A DNA stretch of 64,000 nt from Streptomyces viridochromogenes DSM 40736 (GTDB taxonomy: Bacteria > Actinomycetota > Actinomycetes > Streptomycetales > Streptomycetaceae): the NCBI RefSeq assembly GCF_000158955.1, contig NZ_GG657757.1, forward strand, positions 2,751,968-2,815,967. Reading direction: 5' to 3'. Under the pieces are notes generated by a model. The model saw only the letters and a list, made by a program, of their open reading frames with translations, was not told the DNA's origin and searched no databases. The translations under genes and the position numbers were made by a program. Shown here piece after piece: positions 38,554-48,719 of the stretch. Each line of letters starts with the position of its first letter. Within the stretch, counting starts at the first letter, position 1.

Positions 38554-40905
38554 ATGCAGACCACCGCGACGCCCACGCACTGCCCGTACTGCGCCCTGCA
38601 GTGCGGGATGAACCTGACTCCCGCGCCGGACGGGACCGTCGAGGTGAGCGAGCGCGCGGACTTCCCGGTGAACCGGGGCGCGCTGTGCGGCAAGGGCCGT
38701 ACGGCACCGGCGGTGCTGGCCTCGAACGTCCGCCTGACCTCGCCGTTGGTGCGCTCCGGTGACGCGCTGGTGCCCGCCTCCTGGGACGAGGCGCTGGACC
38801 GGATCGCCGCGGGGCTGCGCCGTACGCGCGAGGAGTACGGGCCGGACGGGGTCGGGGTGTTCGGCGGGGGCGGTCTGACGAACGAGAAGGCGTACACGCT
38901 CGGCAAGTTCGCGCGGGTCGTGCTCGGCACGTCCCAGATCGACTACAACGGCCGTTTCTGCATGTCGTCGGCCGCGGCGGCCGGTATCAAGGCCTTCGGC
39001 CTGGACCGCGGGCTGCCCTTCCCGCTGGAGGACGTCCCGAAGACGGGCTGCGTGATCCTGGTCGGCTCGAACCTCGCGGAGACCATGCCGCCGTCCCTGC
39101 GATTCCTCACCGAACTGAAGGAGAACGGCGGGACGCTGATCGTCATCGACCCGCGCCGCACGAAGACCGCCGAGCAGGCGGACCTGCACCTGGCGCCCCG
39201 GCCGGGCACGGACCTCGCGCTGGCGCTGGGCCTGCTGCATCTGGTGATCGCCGAGGGGCGGGTGGACGAGGAGTACGTCCAGGAGCGGACCGTGGGCTGG
39301 GAGGACGCCCGGGCCGCCGCGATGGCGCACTGGCCGGAGCACGTGGAGCGGATCACGGGGGTGTCCGTTCCCGAGCTGCGGGAGACCGTGCGGCTGTTCT
39401 GCGAGCCGGAGTCGGCGATGGTGCTCACCGCCCGGGGGCCGGAACAGCAGTCCAAGGGCACGGACACGGTGGGCGCGTGGATCAATCTGTGCCTGGCCAC
39501 CGGCCGGGCGGGGCGTCCGCTGTCCGGGTACGGCTGCCTGACCGGGCAGGGCAACGGGCAGGGTGGGCGCGAACACGGGCAGAAGGCCGACCAGTTGCCG
39601 GGGTACCGCAAGCTCGACGATCCGGCGGCGCGGCGGCATGTCGCCGAGGTGTGGGGCGTGGACCCGGACTCGCTGCCCGGGCCGGGGCGCAGCGCGTACG
39701 AGCTGCTGGACGCGCTCGGCACGGACATCAGGTCCCTGCTGCTGATGGCGTCCAACCCGGTGGTGTCGGCGCCGCGTGCCGCGCACGTCGAGGAGCGCAT
39801 CCGGTCACTGGACTTCCTGGCCGTCTGTGACGTGGTGCTGTCGGAGACGGCGGCGCTCGCGGACGTGGTCCTGCCGGTCACCCAGTGGGCCGAGGAGACC
39901 GGCACGACGACCAACCTGGAGGGCAGGGTGCTGCTCCGCCGCCGGGCCATCACACCGCCGGACGGCGTCCGCACCGACCTGGAGGTCCTCCACGAACTGG
40001 CCGCCCGCCTCGGCGTGGAGAAAGGCTTCCCGACCGACCCGGAGGAGGTCTTCGAGGAACTCCGCCGGGCGAGCGCGGGCGGGGCGGCGGACTACTCGGG
40101 GATCACGTACGGGAGGCTGGCGGAGGAGGACGGGGTGTTCTGGCCGTGTCCGACGATGGAGACGGAGGAGCCGACGAGCCGGCCCTTCCTCGCGACCGAG
40201 TCGGCGGACTCGGCGCCCGGCCGCACGAAGGCGGCCCCAGCCGAGGCGGCGGGGGGACCCGCCGGGTCGGCGTGCGCGGCGGGTGGCGGCCCTGGCGCGC
40301 AAGAGAGCGCACCGGACCGCCCGGCCGTCACGACGTACCACCCCGCCACCACGACCGACCCCACGAGCCACCCCGCCACCAAGCTCGGCACGACCAGCCG
40401 CCCGGACGCCGCCGGTGACCCGACGGGCCCCGGCCGTCCCGTTCACCCCGGTACGCCGCGCCTCTTCCTCGACCGTTTCGCCACGCCCGACGGCCGGGCC
40501 CGGTTCGTGCCCGTCTCGCACCGCGCGACCGCCGAGGAACCGGACGACGAGTACCCCGTGCTGCTGACCACCGGGCGGGTCGTGGCGCAGTACCAGTCCG
40601 GTGCGCAGACGCGACGAGTGGCGGAGCTGAACGCCGCCGCGCCCGGGCCGTTCGTGGAGCTGCACCCGCGACTGGCGGCCCGGCTCGGGGGCGCCCGAGG
40701 AGCGAACCGGTGGACGTGATCTCCGCGAGCCCGGCCGTGGCGCCCGCACGGATCACGACCGCATCCGACCCAACACCGTCTTCATGCCTTCCACTGGCCG
40801 GGCGAGGGCCGCGCCAACACCCTCACCAACCCCGCGCTCGACCCGACCTCCCGAATGCCGGAGTTCAAGGCGTGCGCGGTGCGGCTGGAGGCGGTGCGGT
40901 CCTAG
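38554..40905 (+). CDS. nasA: Assimilatory nitrate reductase catalytic subunit, C-terminal indels
   Basis: A molybdopterin oxidoreductase that reduces nitrate to nitrite in the cytoplasm. The N-terminal 4Fe-4S motif is CPYCALQCGMNL with a later C (GALCGKGRTAP). Mo-bisMGD regions include TRGRAP-like ARGPEQQSKGTDTVGAW and GYGCLTGQGNGQGGREHGQK. The Pro/Thr-rich insertion at residues about 545-625 is unusual. Near 40695-40790 three small indels shift the frame: the first frame stops at 40719, while later frames keep RPNTVFM, then FHWPGEGRANTLTNPALDP and the true end at 40905. The net length is again a multiple of three. Either sequencing error or a C-terminally damaged enzyme. Confidence 0.85.
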
Positions 40906-40938
40906 CGGCGCTGTCGGGCGCCGACGACAGCGCCGGCG

Positions 40939-43900
40939 TCATACCGTGTCGCCCGCCTCGCGGTCCTCCCCCACATAGCCGACTCCGGCGGCGTGGTGGT
41001 CTGCGGCACGGACGATGTAGGCGGCGCCTCCCACGATGTGTTCCCCCTCCTGCTGGACGATGTGCAGTTGCCCCTGGCCGCTCTCGTCCATCCCCTCGGG
41101 GACTTGTACATTGAGGGCTACGGCTCGCGAGTGGTGGAGCGGAATGCGCACGTCGGACAGCCGGTTCTGGTGGTCGTCCGCTGCGAACAACTCGTAGGCG
41201 TGGCGGAAGTCGAAGTTCCGTACCTGGCCCCGGCGGTCGGTGAACCGGGCGGGGAGTACCTGGGGTCCGTCATCGATCGGCCTGACGCCCTCTCCCGGCC
41301 GAGGTCCCTGGCCGTTCTCCTCCTCCTCGAACACGGTGAACAGCCTGGTGCCCTCCGGCAGTCCGGCCCAGTGCACGACGAGGGTGAACTGACGGTCGGT
41401 GTAGGCGGGGTTGTTGAGGAGTAGGACGAATGCGTCGTCCGGGGTGGGCGCCCCCTCGGTGACGCCGACGACCTGGAGGTTCTTGAGTGTGACGTGCTTC
41501 CGGTTGGGCACCAGCGTGCTGACATCGAGGATGCCGGCGCCGTTCAGCGGGTCCTGCGCGCACGTCGTCACCGCCAGGATGCATGAATGCTCGGACGCCG
41601 AGAGGGGAGCGTTGTAATCCCAGGCGATCACGCTCGGCTCCGCCGGCTTCAGCTGGCCAATGGTGCGGGTGGGCCCGACCGGGCTCCAGGAGGTGGCCGT
41701 CGGGTCGCCGGTGAAGGGCTTGCCGTTCGTCCAGAAATCCGCCGGCAACGCGGGAAGGCCTGCTGAGGCATCAGCGATGAAGGCGCGCACCTGGACGTTG
41801 GTCGCCGCGGCGGCTCCGCGGTTGTGTACCTGCACGTAGACGCGATTGATGCGACCGCGCTGGATGCTGCGGTGCTGGAGGCGGCTCAGCGCGACGTAGT
41901 CGGAGACCGGCGACGCGGTCTGATAGTCCGGCTGGGGGGCGTCGACGAGGATGTCCGGGCTCTGCCACCACCACAGCCGGTTCGAGCCCGCGGGGTCGAA
42001 CGGGTCAGGCACACCGGTCGGTGAGGGATAGCCCCGGCCGGAGTCGAGCATGTTGTCGCGCAGGTACAGGTCGGCCATGGGGGCCGTGGTCACATCGATC
42101 GGCCGTTCCCACACACTGCGTCCGTGCGTCGCGGCTCGCAGGAGTCTGCGCGGGCCGTGTACCGCGAGGTGGAAGACGGGGACGTTGGGGAGGCCCTGAT
42201 CCCAGGGGTACCAGTTCTGGCCCGCGTTCTCGGTGCGGAACACTCCGACGTCGGCGCCGCAGAAGAGCCGGTTGTTGTTGTTCGAATCGATGACGATGGT
42301 GTTGACGGGGTTGGCCTGGGCCAGTCCGTTGGAACGCGGCGTCCACTGGGCGTCGTTCGGCCCCAGTCGCCAGACGTGGTCGTTGGTGAACTCCCCTCCG
42401 CCTTCGCTCTGGAGGACGGAGCCCAGCGTGGCCCAGACCGTTCCGGTGTTGTCCACGGCGAGGTCGGAGATGGAACTCGAGGGCATGGGCGCGGTCACGT
42501 CGGTGCGGGTGACGTCCGCCGGGTTCCACGTGGCGCCGGTGCGCAGCAGCCGGTAGACCCTGCCGGTATTGGTTCCGACGTAGATCGTCCTGTTGTCGGA
42601 GTGCACCGCTATGGCGGTGATCGCCGTTTGGATACCGGAGGTGACGGCCGACCAGTTGTCGGCGTTGTCGGTGCTGCGCCAGAGTTCCCTGCCGCCGAAG
42701 TAACAGATGTTCGGGTCGCCCGGGTCGAAGGCGAAGGGCGAGTAGAACCCGGCGCCGCTGTCGATCCCCTTGTTCTTCAGCAACCAGGTCCTGCCGGCGT
42801 CGTCGGAACGGAGGATGTAGGTGAAGAAGTACTGGTGGTACATGCGGGTGGGGTTCTGCGGGTCGATCGCCGTGAACCCGCCGTCGCTGCCGTCGACCGC
42901 TCTCCAGGCGGGCAGGCCCTCGTAGCGCTGCGTGCCGTTGTCCTGCGTGCCGCCCAGCATCACGTTGTCCCAGGTCGAGTGCTGGGCGATGGAGATGTAC
43001 TGCAGGGTGGCCAGGTGCCGGTTGCGCGACGTCCATGTCAATCCGGTGCTCGTTGACACATAGACGCCGCCGTCGTTGACGTCCCAGCAGGTGGCGGCGG
43101 AGGCCGGATCGAAGGCGAATGCGTGGTGGTCCGAGTGGATACCGGGGACGGGGTTGAAGGTGCCGCCGCCCGTGAGGCTGCGGTACAGGTTGACTTCACC
43201 TAGGAAGAGGATGTTGGGGTTGGTCGGGTGAATGGCGACATGAAGGTCGTAGCCTGTCTGGCGGCAGACGTTGAACCGGAAGGTGTGCGTGTGGCCTGTG
43301 GCGTCGGCGTTGCTGTCGACCACGACACCTCCTCCGGCTGCCATGGTCGCGATCTGCTGTGCGGTGAGTGAGACCGTGTGCGTGTGGACGGGCGCTCCGG
43401 GTCCTCCGCCCTGTGCGGTCGTGTAGGTACGGGGGGCCGCCGTAGCGATCAGATCCGCACCCGGTACGAGCACCGAGTGGAAGTGGCCCGGGCCCGGCAG
43501 ATCGGAGTTGTACCAGGCTGTGACATTGAGGCGGACGGGTATGGCCGACCATGTGGTTCCGCCGTCCGTCGTCCGGGCCAGGCCTGCGAGATTGCCGTTC
43601 GATCCGAACACCGCGATGATCGTTGAGGGGTTGTTCCGACGCTGGGACAGCTCCACGCGGTCGTGCACGGCCGGCAGGGCGGACGCGGTGATGCGGGCCC
43701 AGGCCGACCAACTGCCTGATGTGCGGGTACTCGTCCACAGGCCGAAGCCCTTGAACGCTGCGACGAGTTTCACGCCGCCAGACGCGTCCAGTGGGATGAC
43801 CACCAGGTCGCTGGCGTCCCCGGGCCTCAACGACAGCCAGTTCATCCCATCGTCGGTGCTTTCGTACACGCCAATGCTGGAGGAGAGGAACTGGCGCTGT

Positions 43901-44883
43901 CCGCTGGTGTCCGTGGGATCGAAAAGGATCCGGGAGATCTCGTCCCGTTCGAAGACGGTGGTTCCGAGCTCCGTCCAGGTCGTGCCGCCGTCCCGCGACC
44001 GCAGGACGCCGTTGCCGTAATAGGTGCCGCCGTAGATGTTGTTGTACTCACCTGTCCCGGCGATGATGTGATTTCGGTTTCCGGGGTCGATGGCCACGGT
44101 GCCGATGGCCAGACTTCGTTGGTAATCGGTCTTCGGCGACCATGTCAGACCCCGGTCGGTGCTCTTCCACAGCCCGCCCCCGGCCGTGCCCACGTACACC
44201 GTGTTCCCGTCCAGCGGATCGATCGCGATGGCAAGAGTCCGGCCGGCGTTCGCGTCGTCCGCCCACAGGACCGGGCCGGGACCCACCGGCGTCCAGTTCG
44301 CCCCTCCGGGCACCGGTGCTGACCGGTCGAACGTGCCCGTGTCCTCCTGGCTCGTGGTCGGCTGCGTCGCCAGCACGTCCCGGCTTGCTCGCAACGAGCG
44401 TATGTCTTCGATCTGCCTCGCGCGGGCCCCCAGCGGGACGTGCCCTATGTGGCCGAAGCGCCGCTCGAAGTGGTAGCGGTCCCGTGCGAAGGGATCTTCG
44501 AACTCTCCGGCCTCCTGCCCTCCGGGCAGGTCCGCCGGAGTGTCGTGGGGATCAGGAGGCGGCGCGTCGGGTCGCTCGCGCAGGACGAGAGTGCGGTGCG
44601 CGACGACGGGGCCGTCCTTGGACGAGGACGAGGCCGTGAAGATGTGCTCCCCGGGCGGCAGCTGCATGGTTGAAACCTGAACGACAAAGGTCCCGGAGCC
44701 GTCCGGCAGGATTCCCCCGGGTCCCGTCAGGCCCAGTGGCACGCGCTCCACATGGGCTGGACGCCCGTCGACGGTGAGACTCACACTCCACCCGCGCCAC
44801 CCTTCCCCCCGGACATCGACCCTCGTTCCTTGCAGACAGTCCGGCGGCAGTACTTCGAGCGTAGTCGTGGCGTTAGCGTCCAT
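40939..44883 (-). CDS. Large BNR/WD40-like beta-propeller protein
   Basis: A protein of about 1314 residues from ATG 44883 (MDANATTTLEVLPP). An N-terminal Ig-like domain (LTVDGRPAHVERVPLGL) leads into many BNR/sortilin-type repeats such as GGGLWKSTDRGLTWSPKT, VLRSRDGGTTWTEL and VFRTENAGQNWYPW, then C-terminal Ig-like modules. No signal peptide is visible, so its location is unclear. A His-rich insert (HTHTVSLT and GHTHTFRF) interrupts the propeller near 43280-43390 and could bind metal. The gene just upstream encodes a small two-helix membrane protein. Function unknown; such propellers bind glycans or proteins. Confidence 0.85.
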   Translation of the reverse strand: MDANATTTLEVLPPDCLQGTRVDVRGEGWRGWSVSLTVDGRPAHVERVPLGLTGPGGILPDGSGTFVVQVSTMQLPPGEHIFTASSSSKDGPVVAHRTLVLRERPDAPPPDPHDTPADLPGGQEAGEFEDPFARDRYHFERRFGHIGHVPLGARARQIEDIRSLRASRDVLATQPTTSQEDTGTFDRSAPVPGGANWTPVGPGPVLWADDANAGRTLAIAIDPLDGNTVYVGTAGGGLWKSTDRGLTWSPKTDYQRSLAIGTVAIDPGNRNHIIAGTGEYNNIYGGTYYGNGVLRSRDGGTTWTELGTTVFERDEISRILFDPTDTSGQRQFLSSSIGVYESTDDGMNWLSLRPGDASDLVVIPLDASGGVKLVAAFKGFGLWTSTRTSGSWSAWARITASALPAVHDRVELSQRRNNPSTIIAVFGSNGNLAGLARTTDGGTTWSAIPVRLNVTAWYNSDLPGPGHFHSVLVPGADLIATAAPRTYTTAQGGGPGAPVHTHTVSLTAQQIATMAAGGGVVVDSNADATGHTHTFRFNVCRQTGYDLHVAIHPTNPNILFLGEVNLYRSLTGGGTFNPVPGIHSDHHAFAFDPASAATCWDVNDGGVYVSTSTGLTWTSRNRHLATLQYISIAQHSTWDNVMLGGTQDNGTQRYEGLPAWRAVDGSDGGFTAIDPQNPTRMYHQYFFTYILRSDDAGRTWLLKNKGIDSGAGFYSPFAFDPGDPNICYFGGRELWRSTDNADNWSAVTSGIQTAITAIAVHSDNRTIYVGTNTGRVYRLLRTGATWNPADVTRTDVTAPMPSSSISDLAVDNTGTVWATLGSVLQSEGGGEFTNDHVWRLGPNDAQWTPRSNGLAQANPVNTIVIDSNNNNRLFCGADVGVFRTENAGQNWYPWDQGLPNVPVFHLAVHGPRRLLRAATHGRSVWERPIDVTTAPMADLYLRDNMLDSGRGYPSPTGVPDPFDPAGSNRLWWWQSPDILVDAPQPDYQTASPVSDYVALSRLQHRSIQRGRINRVYVQVHNRGAAAATNVQVRAFIADASAGLPALPADFWTNGKPFTGDPTATSWSPVGPTRTIGQLKPAEPSVIAWDYNAPLSASEHSCILAVTTCAQDPLNGAGILDVSTLVPNRKHVTLKNLQVVGVTEGAPTPDDAFVLLLNNPAYTDRQFTLVVHWAGLPEGTRLFTVFEEEENGQGPRPGEGVRPIDDGPQVLPARFTDRRGQVRNFDFRHAYELFAADDHQNRLSDVRIPLHHSRAVALNVQVPEGMDESGQGQLHIVQQEGEHIVGGAAYIVRAADHHAAGVGYVGEDREAGDTV

Positions 44884-44943
44884 GTCCAAACACCCTTTGG
44901 AGAACCGCATGGTGTTGATTTCCGACGGCGAGCCGTGCTCGCC

Positions 44944-45195
44944 TCACCCGGGGCGGGCCTCTTTGACCTTTCGCCACTCGCTGCGCGCGAGTAGCGAGAA
45001 ACCGACCGTGGCGCAGAACGCGACAGCGACGATCACCCACTCCAGCGCACCGCTGCCCATGTCCGGCTCCACACCGAAGACCCGCTCGATCCAGTCGCGC
45101 CAGACGAGGGTGACGACGAAGAGAATTCCACTGATCGCAGCGGCGATGGTTTCTGTCCATGCGCGCCTTCGCGCGTTCCGCATCACGATGGACAC
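44944..45195 (-). CDS. Small membrane protein with two helices
   Basis: An 83-residue protein with two hydrophobic segments (TIAAAISGILFVVTLVW and WVIVAVAFCATVGFSLLA) separated by a short polar stretch. It has a basic N-terminus and a charged C-terminus. It ends 60 bp before the propeller gene on the same strand and is probably co-transcribed. It may tether or export the propeller protein, but there is no direct evidence. Confidence 0.6.
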   Translation of the reverse strand: MSIVMRNARRRAWTETIAAAISGILFVVTLVWRDWIERVFGVEPDMGSGALEWVIVAVAFCATVGFSLLARSEWRKVKEARPG

Positions 45196-45327
45196 CCCCA
45201 GACAAGGTGGTCACGGTGTGGTGCGCGCAGGCTACAACGGCACATTTCCAGTAAGCGCCACCAGGTCGCCTTCTACAACTCGTGGGCGAGTACGCACAGT
45301 CCGGTTTCATCTTCACAAATTGCAGTG

Positions 45328-45797
45328 TCAACAGCTTTTGGAGAAACGGACTCTGGCGCCGAGTGCGTCGGCCAGGTCAGGCATGTCGTCCCGGCTGCGC
45401 AGGGCGGCCGCCGCCGTCAGGTGGCCGAGGCGCAGTCATTGCCGCGGAATCGAGGTCTCGCAGGCCGCCGGAGAGGTACCCGGCGGCGAAGGCTTCGCCT
45501 GCGCCGACCGGTTCGACCACCTCGACCGTGAGGGCGGGGACGAAGGTGACCCCGCCCGCCGTGTACGAGGTCGCGCCGTGCTCCGCGTCCTTGACGACGA
45601 CGAGTGGTGCCGGGGCGAGCAGCTCGGCGATGTCGTCGGGGTGGGCCGTGCCCCGGAGGGCCTCGGCCTCGTCGCGCCCACGAAGACCAGGTCGGCGGGG
45701 CGGGCGAGGATCCGGAACGCTGTCGCCGCGTCCACGCCGGGGCGCCGCTCCACCGGTTCCGCGTCCGTGCCGGTGCGGCGCAACGTCGTGGCCTGGG
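45328..45797 (-). pseudogene. PfkB-family sugar kinase remnant (C-terminal third)
   Basis: Three reading frames in turn give DAATAFRILARPADLVFVG, then EAEALRGTAHPDDIAELLAP with VVVKDAEHGATSY and the PfkB signature VEPVGAGEAFAAGYLSGGL (normally GAGDAF), then RLGHLTAAAALRSRDDMPDL to a stop at 45328. The N-terminal substrate part is missing and two frameshifts separate the pieces. It is a decayed ketodeoxygluconate-kinase-like gene. The D to E change in the catalytic GAGDAF motif also argues against function. Confidence 0.75.
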
Positions 45798-45864
45798 AGT
45801 AGCGCGCACGGCGTGGGGGCCCGCGCCCCGTGACGCGGACCCGCCCGATGAAGTGCCGACCGGC

Positions 45865-47511
45865 TCAGCCGACGTCGACCGCGCTCCAGGCCGCGGCCAC
45901 CGCCTTCTGCTCCGCACTGTCGCCGCCGTAGAGGTCCTTGGCCGCGTTCAGGGTGGCCGTACGCGCGCCCGCGTAGTTGGTGGAGGACGTCATGTAGACC
46001 GTCAGGGCGCGGTACCAGATCTTGCCGAGCTTGGCCCGGCCGATGCCCTGGACCGTGGAGCCGTCGCAGGTCGGCGAGTCGTGGCTGACGCCGTTGATCG
46101 TCTTCGCGCCGCTGCCCTCCGCGAGCAGGTAGGCGAAGTGGTTGCCGACGCCGGAGGAGTAGTGCACGTCGAGGTCGCCGAGCTTCTCGCTCCAGCAGTC
46201 GGCGGACTTGCCGTCCCTCGACGGCTTGTCCATGAAGCGCAGCGCCTCCCGGCCGAGGCCGGAGCGGACGATCTTCTCGCCGATGCGCCAGTCGCCCCGG
46301 TCCTCCGCGTTGTCGGCGTAGAACTCGACCAGCGTGCCGAAGATGTCCGACGTGGCCTCGTTCAGGCCGCCGGACTCGCCCGAGTACCGCAGCGCCGCCG
46401 TCTTCGACGTCACACCGTGGGACATCTCGTGCCCGGCCACGTCCAGCGACACCAGCGGCCCGAGCTGCTTGCCGTCGCCGTCGCCGTACGTCATGCAGAA
46501 GCAGTTGTCGTCCCAGAAGGCGTTGTTGTAGTCCTTGCCGTAGTGGACGCGGTTGAAGGAGCCCTTGCCGTCGCCGGCGATGCCGTTCCGGTCGTGGACC
46601 TTCTTGTAGTAGTCCCAGGTGACGTCCGTGCCGTACTGGGCGTCCACCGCCACCGTGGTGCGGTCGGAGGCCTCGCCCGAGCCCCACTGGTTGTCGGGGT
46701 CGGTGAAGACCGTCGCGGGGGCGCGGGTCAGGCAGACCGTCAGCAGGCACTTGTCCGTCTGGTTCGCCGCGTCGCCCGTGTAGGTGCCACCGCGCGTCGC
46801 GTCCTTCAGCTGGTACGACGCCCCGGACTGCGTCGTCTCCAGCGGAACCGTGCCCCCGTAGAGGGACTTGCCGTCGCCCGAGGCCGATTCCATCGTGTCC
46901 CAGGTGTCTATTCGGTCGCCGGTCGTCGCGTCGGTCAGCACCGTGCGCCCGACCGGGTTGCCGAGCCCGTCGTGCGCCACCGCGTCGGTCTGCCAGGCCA
47001 GCTTGGGGGCGCCGTGCAGGGCGTCGACGACCAGCCGGGGCTTGGCGCTCAGCTTCTTCAGGGTCTCGCCGAGGTGCGCGGCGCGCAGCAGTCCGGCCGC
47101 GAGGTCGGCGGCCTTCGGGGCGGTCACCTTCGGTGTGACGGTGGCGAGGGAGAGTTCGGACTTCGTCGCCCGGCTGGTACTCCGGTACGTGCCGTCCGGG
47201 TTCAGGTGGAGGACGAAGTCGCCGCCGAGGACCGGGAGTCCCCGGTAGGTGCGGTCGTAGCGGACGTGCCGGGTGCCGTCCTCGTCGATGACGACGTCCC
47301 GGACCTTCGTCTCCTGGGCCGAGGAGAGGCCGAGAGCCCCGGCCCGGTCCGCGAGCACCGTCTCCGCGTCCTCGATCACGCTCGACCTGGTCGGTCCGTC
47401 GACCGCGCCGGCGGTCGGGGAGAGCACGGCGGCCAGCAGGGCGGCGGTGCCGGTGACGGCCACACCGGCGGTGGCGAGACGGGAACCGCGGACATGACGT
47501 ATCCGACTCAT
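45865..47511 (-). CDS. Secreted M4 family metalloprotease (thermolysin-like)
   Basis: A 548-residue zinc protease with a signal peptide (LATAGVAVTGTAALLAAVLS), a FTP/PepSY-type propeptide (to about residue 200) and the M4 catalytic domain. The zinc motif is DVAGHEMSHGVT (around 363), with the third ligand Glu in GGLNEATSDIFG (around 387) and the stabilising His region DLDVHYSSGVGNHF. Length is typical for Streptomyces homologues. The ATG at 47511 follows AGGAGACCG, which fixes the start 4 codons inside a longer frame. It acts outside the cell. An inverted repeat lies 20 bp upstream. Confidence 0.93.
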   Translation of the reverse strand: MSRIRHVRGSRLATAGVAVTGTAALLAAVLSPTAGAVDGPTRSSVIEDAETVLADRAGALGLSSAQETKVRDVVIDEDGTRHVRYDRTYRGLPVLGGDFVLHLNPDGTYRSTSRATKSELSLATVTPKVTAPKAADLAAGLLRAAHLGETLKKLSAKPRLVVDALHGAPKLAWQTDAVAHDGLGNPVGRTVLTDATTGDRIDTWDTMESASGDGKSLYGGTVPLETTQSGASYQLKDATRGGTYTGDAANQTDKCLLTVCLTRAPATVFTDPDNQWGSGEASDRTTVAVDAQYGTDVTWDYYKKVHDRNGIAGDGKGSFNRVHYGKDYNNAFWDDNCFCMTYGDGDGKQLGPLVSLDVAGHEMSHGVTSKTAALRYSGESGGLNEATSDIFGTLVEFYADNAEDRGDWRIGEKIVRSGLGREALRFMDKPSRDGKSADCWSEKLGDLDVHYSSGVGNHFAYLLAEGSGAKTINGVSHDSPTCDGSTVQGIGRAKLGKIWYRALTVYMTSSTNYAGARTATLNAAKDLYGGDSAEQKAVAAAWSAVDVG

Positions 47512-47530
47512 CGGTCTCCTCATACGGGCA

Positions 47531-47558
47531 CACCCGGTCGCGTGGGGTCGACCGGGTG
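47531..47558. promoter_or_regulatory. 10-bp inverted repeat upstream of the M4 protease
   Basis: CACCCGGTCG and CGACCGGGTG flank an 8-nt centre, 20 bp upstream of the protease start and about 90 bp upstream of the divergent cyclotransferase gene. It may be an operator or a leader hairpin of the protease transcript. Confidence 0.45.
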
Positions 47559-47650
47559 CGGCGCTGATGTTGACCGCGAGTTAATGCGGCCCGGACATGT
47601 CATGTCCATAGGCCCGCTGTGCAGGTGTGTGAGGGTGGAGAATCGTTCCT

Positions 47651-48067
47651 GTGACCCTCCCCTTCTTCGTCTACGGCACCCTCCGTCCCGGCGAGGTCAA
47701 CCACGACCTCTTCCTGCGCGGCCGCATCCGCTCCGCGGAGCCGGGGCGGCTCGTCGGGGCGGTGCTGTACGAGGGGCCGGGCTACCCCTACGCGGTCGAG
47801 GAGCCGGGCGACGGCGAGGTGAGCGGGGACCTGGTGACCGCGCCGCCCGAGGGGTACGCCGAGCTGCTCGCCGAGCTCGACCGGCTGGAGGAGTACGTGC
47901 CGGGCGACCCGCGCAGCCTGTACGAGCGCGTCGAGCGGAAGGTCGTACGGGAGACGGACGGGGCGGCGGTCCGGGCCTGGGTGTACGTCGCCGCGCCCGC
48001 CGTCGCCGCGCGGCTGCGGGCCCGGGGGAGGCCGATCGCGGGCGGGGACTGGCGGGCGCGGGGGTGA
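47651..48067 (+). CDS. Gamma-glutamylcyclotransferase (AIG2/GGACT fold)
   Basis: A 138-residue protein of the gamma-glutamylcyclotransferase-like family. The substrate loop FFVYGTLRPGEVNHDL is at the N-terminus, and the catalytic Glu lies in LLAELDRLEEYVPG (around 77). The C-terminal VRAWVYVA strand completes the fold. It probably acts on gamma-glutamyl compounds or related amides. GTG start; a weak ribosome site. It is divergent from the protease. Confidence 0.8.
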   Translation: MTLPFFVYGTLRPGEVNHDLFLRGRIRSAEPGRLVGAVLYEGPGYPYAVEEPGDGEVSGDLVTAPPEGYAELLAELDRLEEYVPGDPRSLYERVERKVVRETDGAAVRAWVYVAAPAVAARLRARGRPIAGGDWRARG

Positions 48068-48101
48068 GACCGGGGCGTTCCGGGAGGGCGGCTGCCGCGC
48101 C

Positions 48102-48719
48102 TCAGCCCCCGTACGGCCGCTTCTCCCTGGCCTCCCTCAACGCCTCGCCCCACCAGACCAGTTGGTCCAGCATGGTCTTGGCCGCCGCGTCCGGGCCCGC
48201 CGGGTCCCGCAGGGCGCCCTCGTCGTCGAAGGACGCGCCCGCGTTGTGGAAGGAGACCGTGTCGCGGACCGTCACGGCGTGGAGCTCGGCGAAGACCTGC
48301 CGGAGGTGCTCGGCGGCGCGCAGGCCACCGGCGAGCCCACCGTAGGAGACGAGGGCGACGGGTTTGGCCCGCCACTCGCCGTAGTGCCAGTCGACGAGGT
48401 TCTTCAGGCCCGCCGGGAAGGAGTGGTTGTACTCGGGCGTCAGGACCACGAAGGCGTCCGCGCCGGCCAGCTTCGGGGTGATGCCGGACAGCGCGGCGGT
48501 CGCCTCCGGGGTCGGTTCGAAGGAGGTCGGCAGCTCGGCGTCCGCGACGTCCACGACGTCGGCGACGATGTCGTCCCGGTCCCGGAGACGGCCGAGGAGC
48601 CAGTCGGCCACGACAGGGCCGAAGCGGCCGTGGCGGTTACTGCCCACGACGAGGGTCACGCGGAGGGGGCCGGTCTCGGTGAGGGCGGCGGTGGGCTTGC
48701 CGGTCAAGGTTGTGTTCAT
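48102..48719 (-). CDS. NADPH-dependent FMN reductase family protein
   Basis: A 205-residue flavodoxin-fold reductase. The FMN phosphate loop is VVGSNRHGRFGPVVADWL (around 26), followed by FVVLTPEYNHSFPAGLKNLVD (around 95-115) and PVALVSYGGLAGGLRAAEHL (around 125). These are the standard motifs for transfer of electrons from NAD(P)H to FMN, quinones or azo compounds. No partner gene is adjacent. Confidence 0.87.
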   Translation of the reverse strand: MNTTLTGKPTAALTETGPLRVTLVVGSNRHGRFGPVVADWLLGRLRDRDDIVADVVDVADAELPTSFEPTPEATAALSGITPKLAGADAFVVLTPEYNHSFPAGLKNLVDWHYGEWRAKPVALVSYGGLAGGLRAAEHLRQVFAELHAVTVRDTVSFHNAGASFDDEGALRDPAGPDAAAKTMLDQLVWWGEALREAREKRPYGG

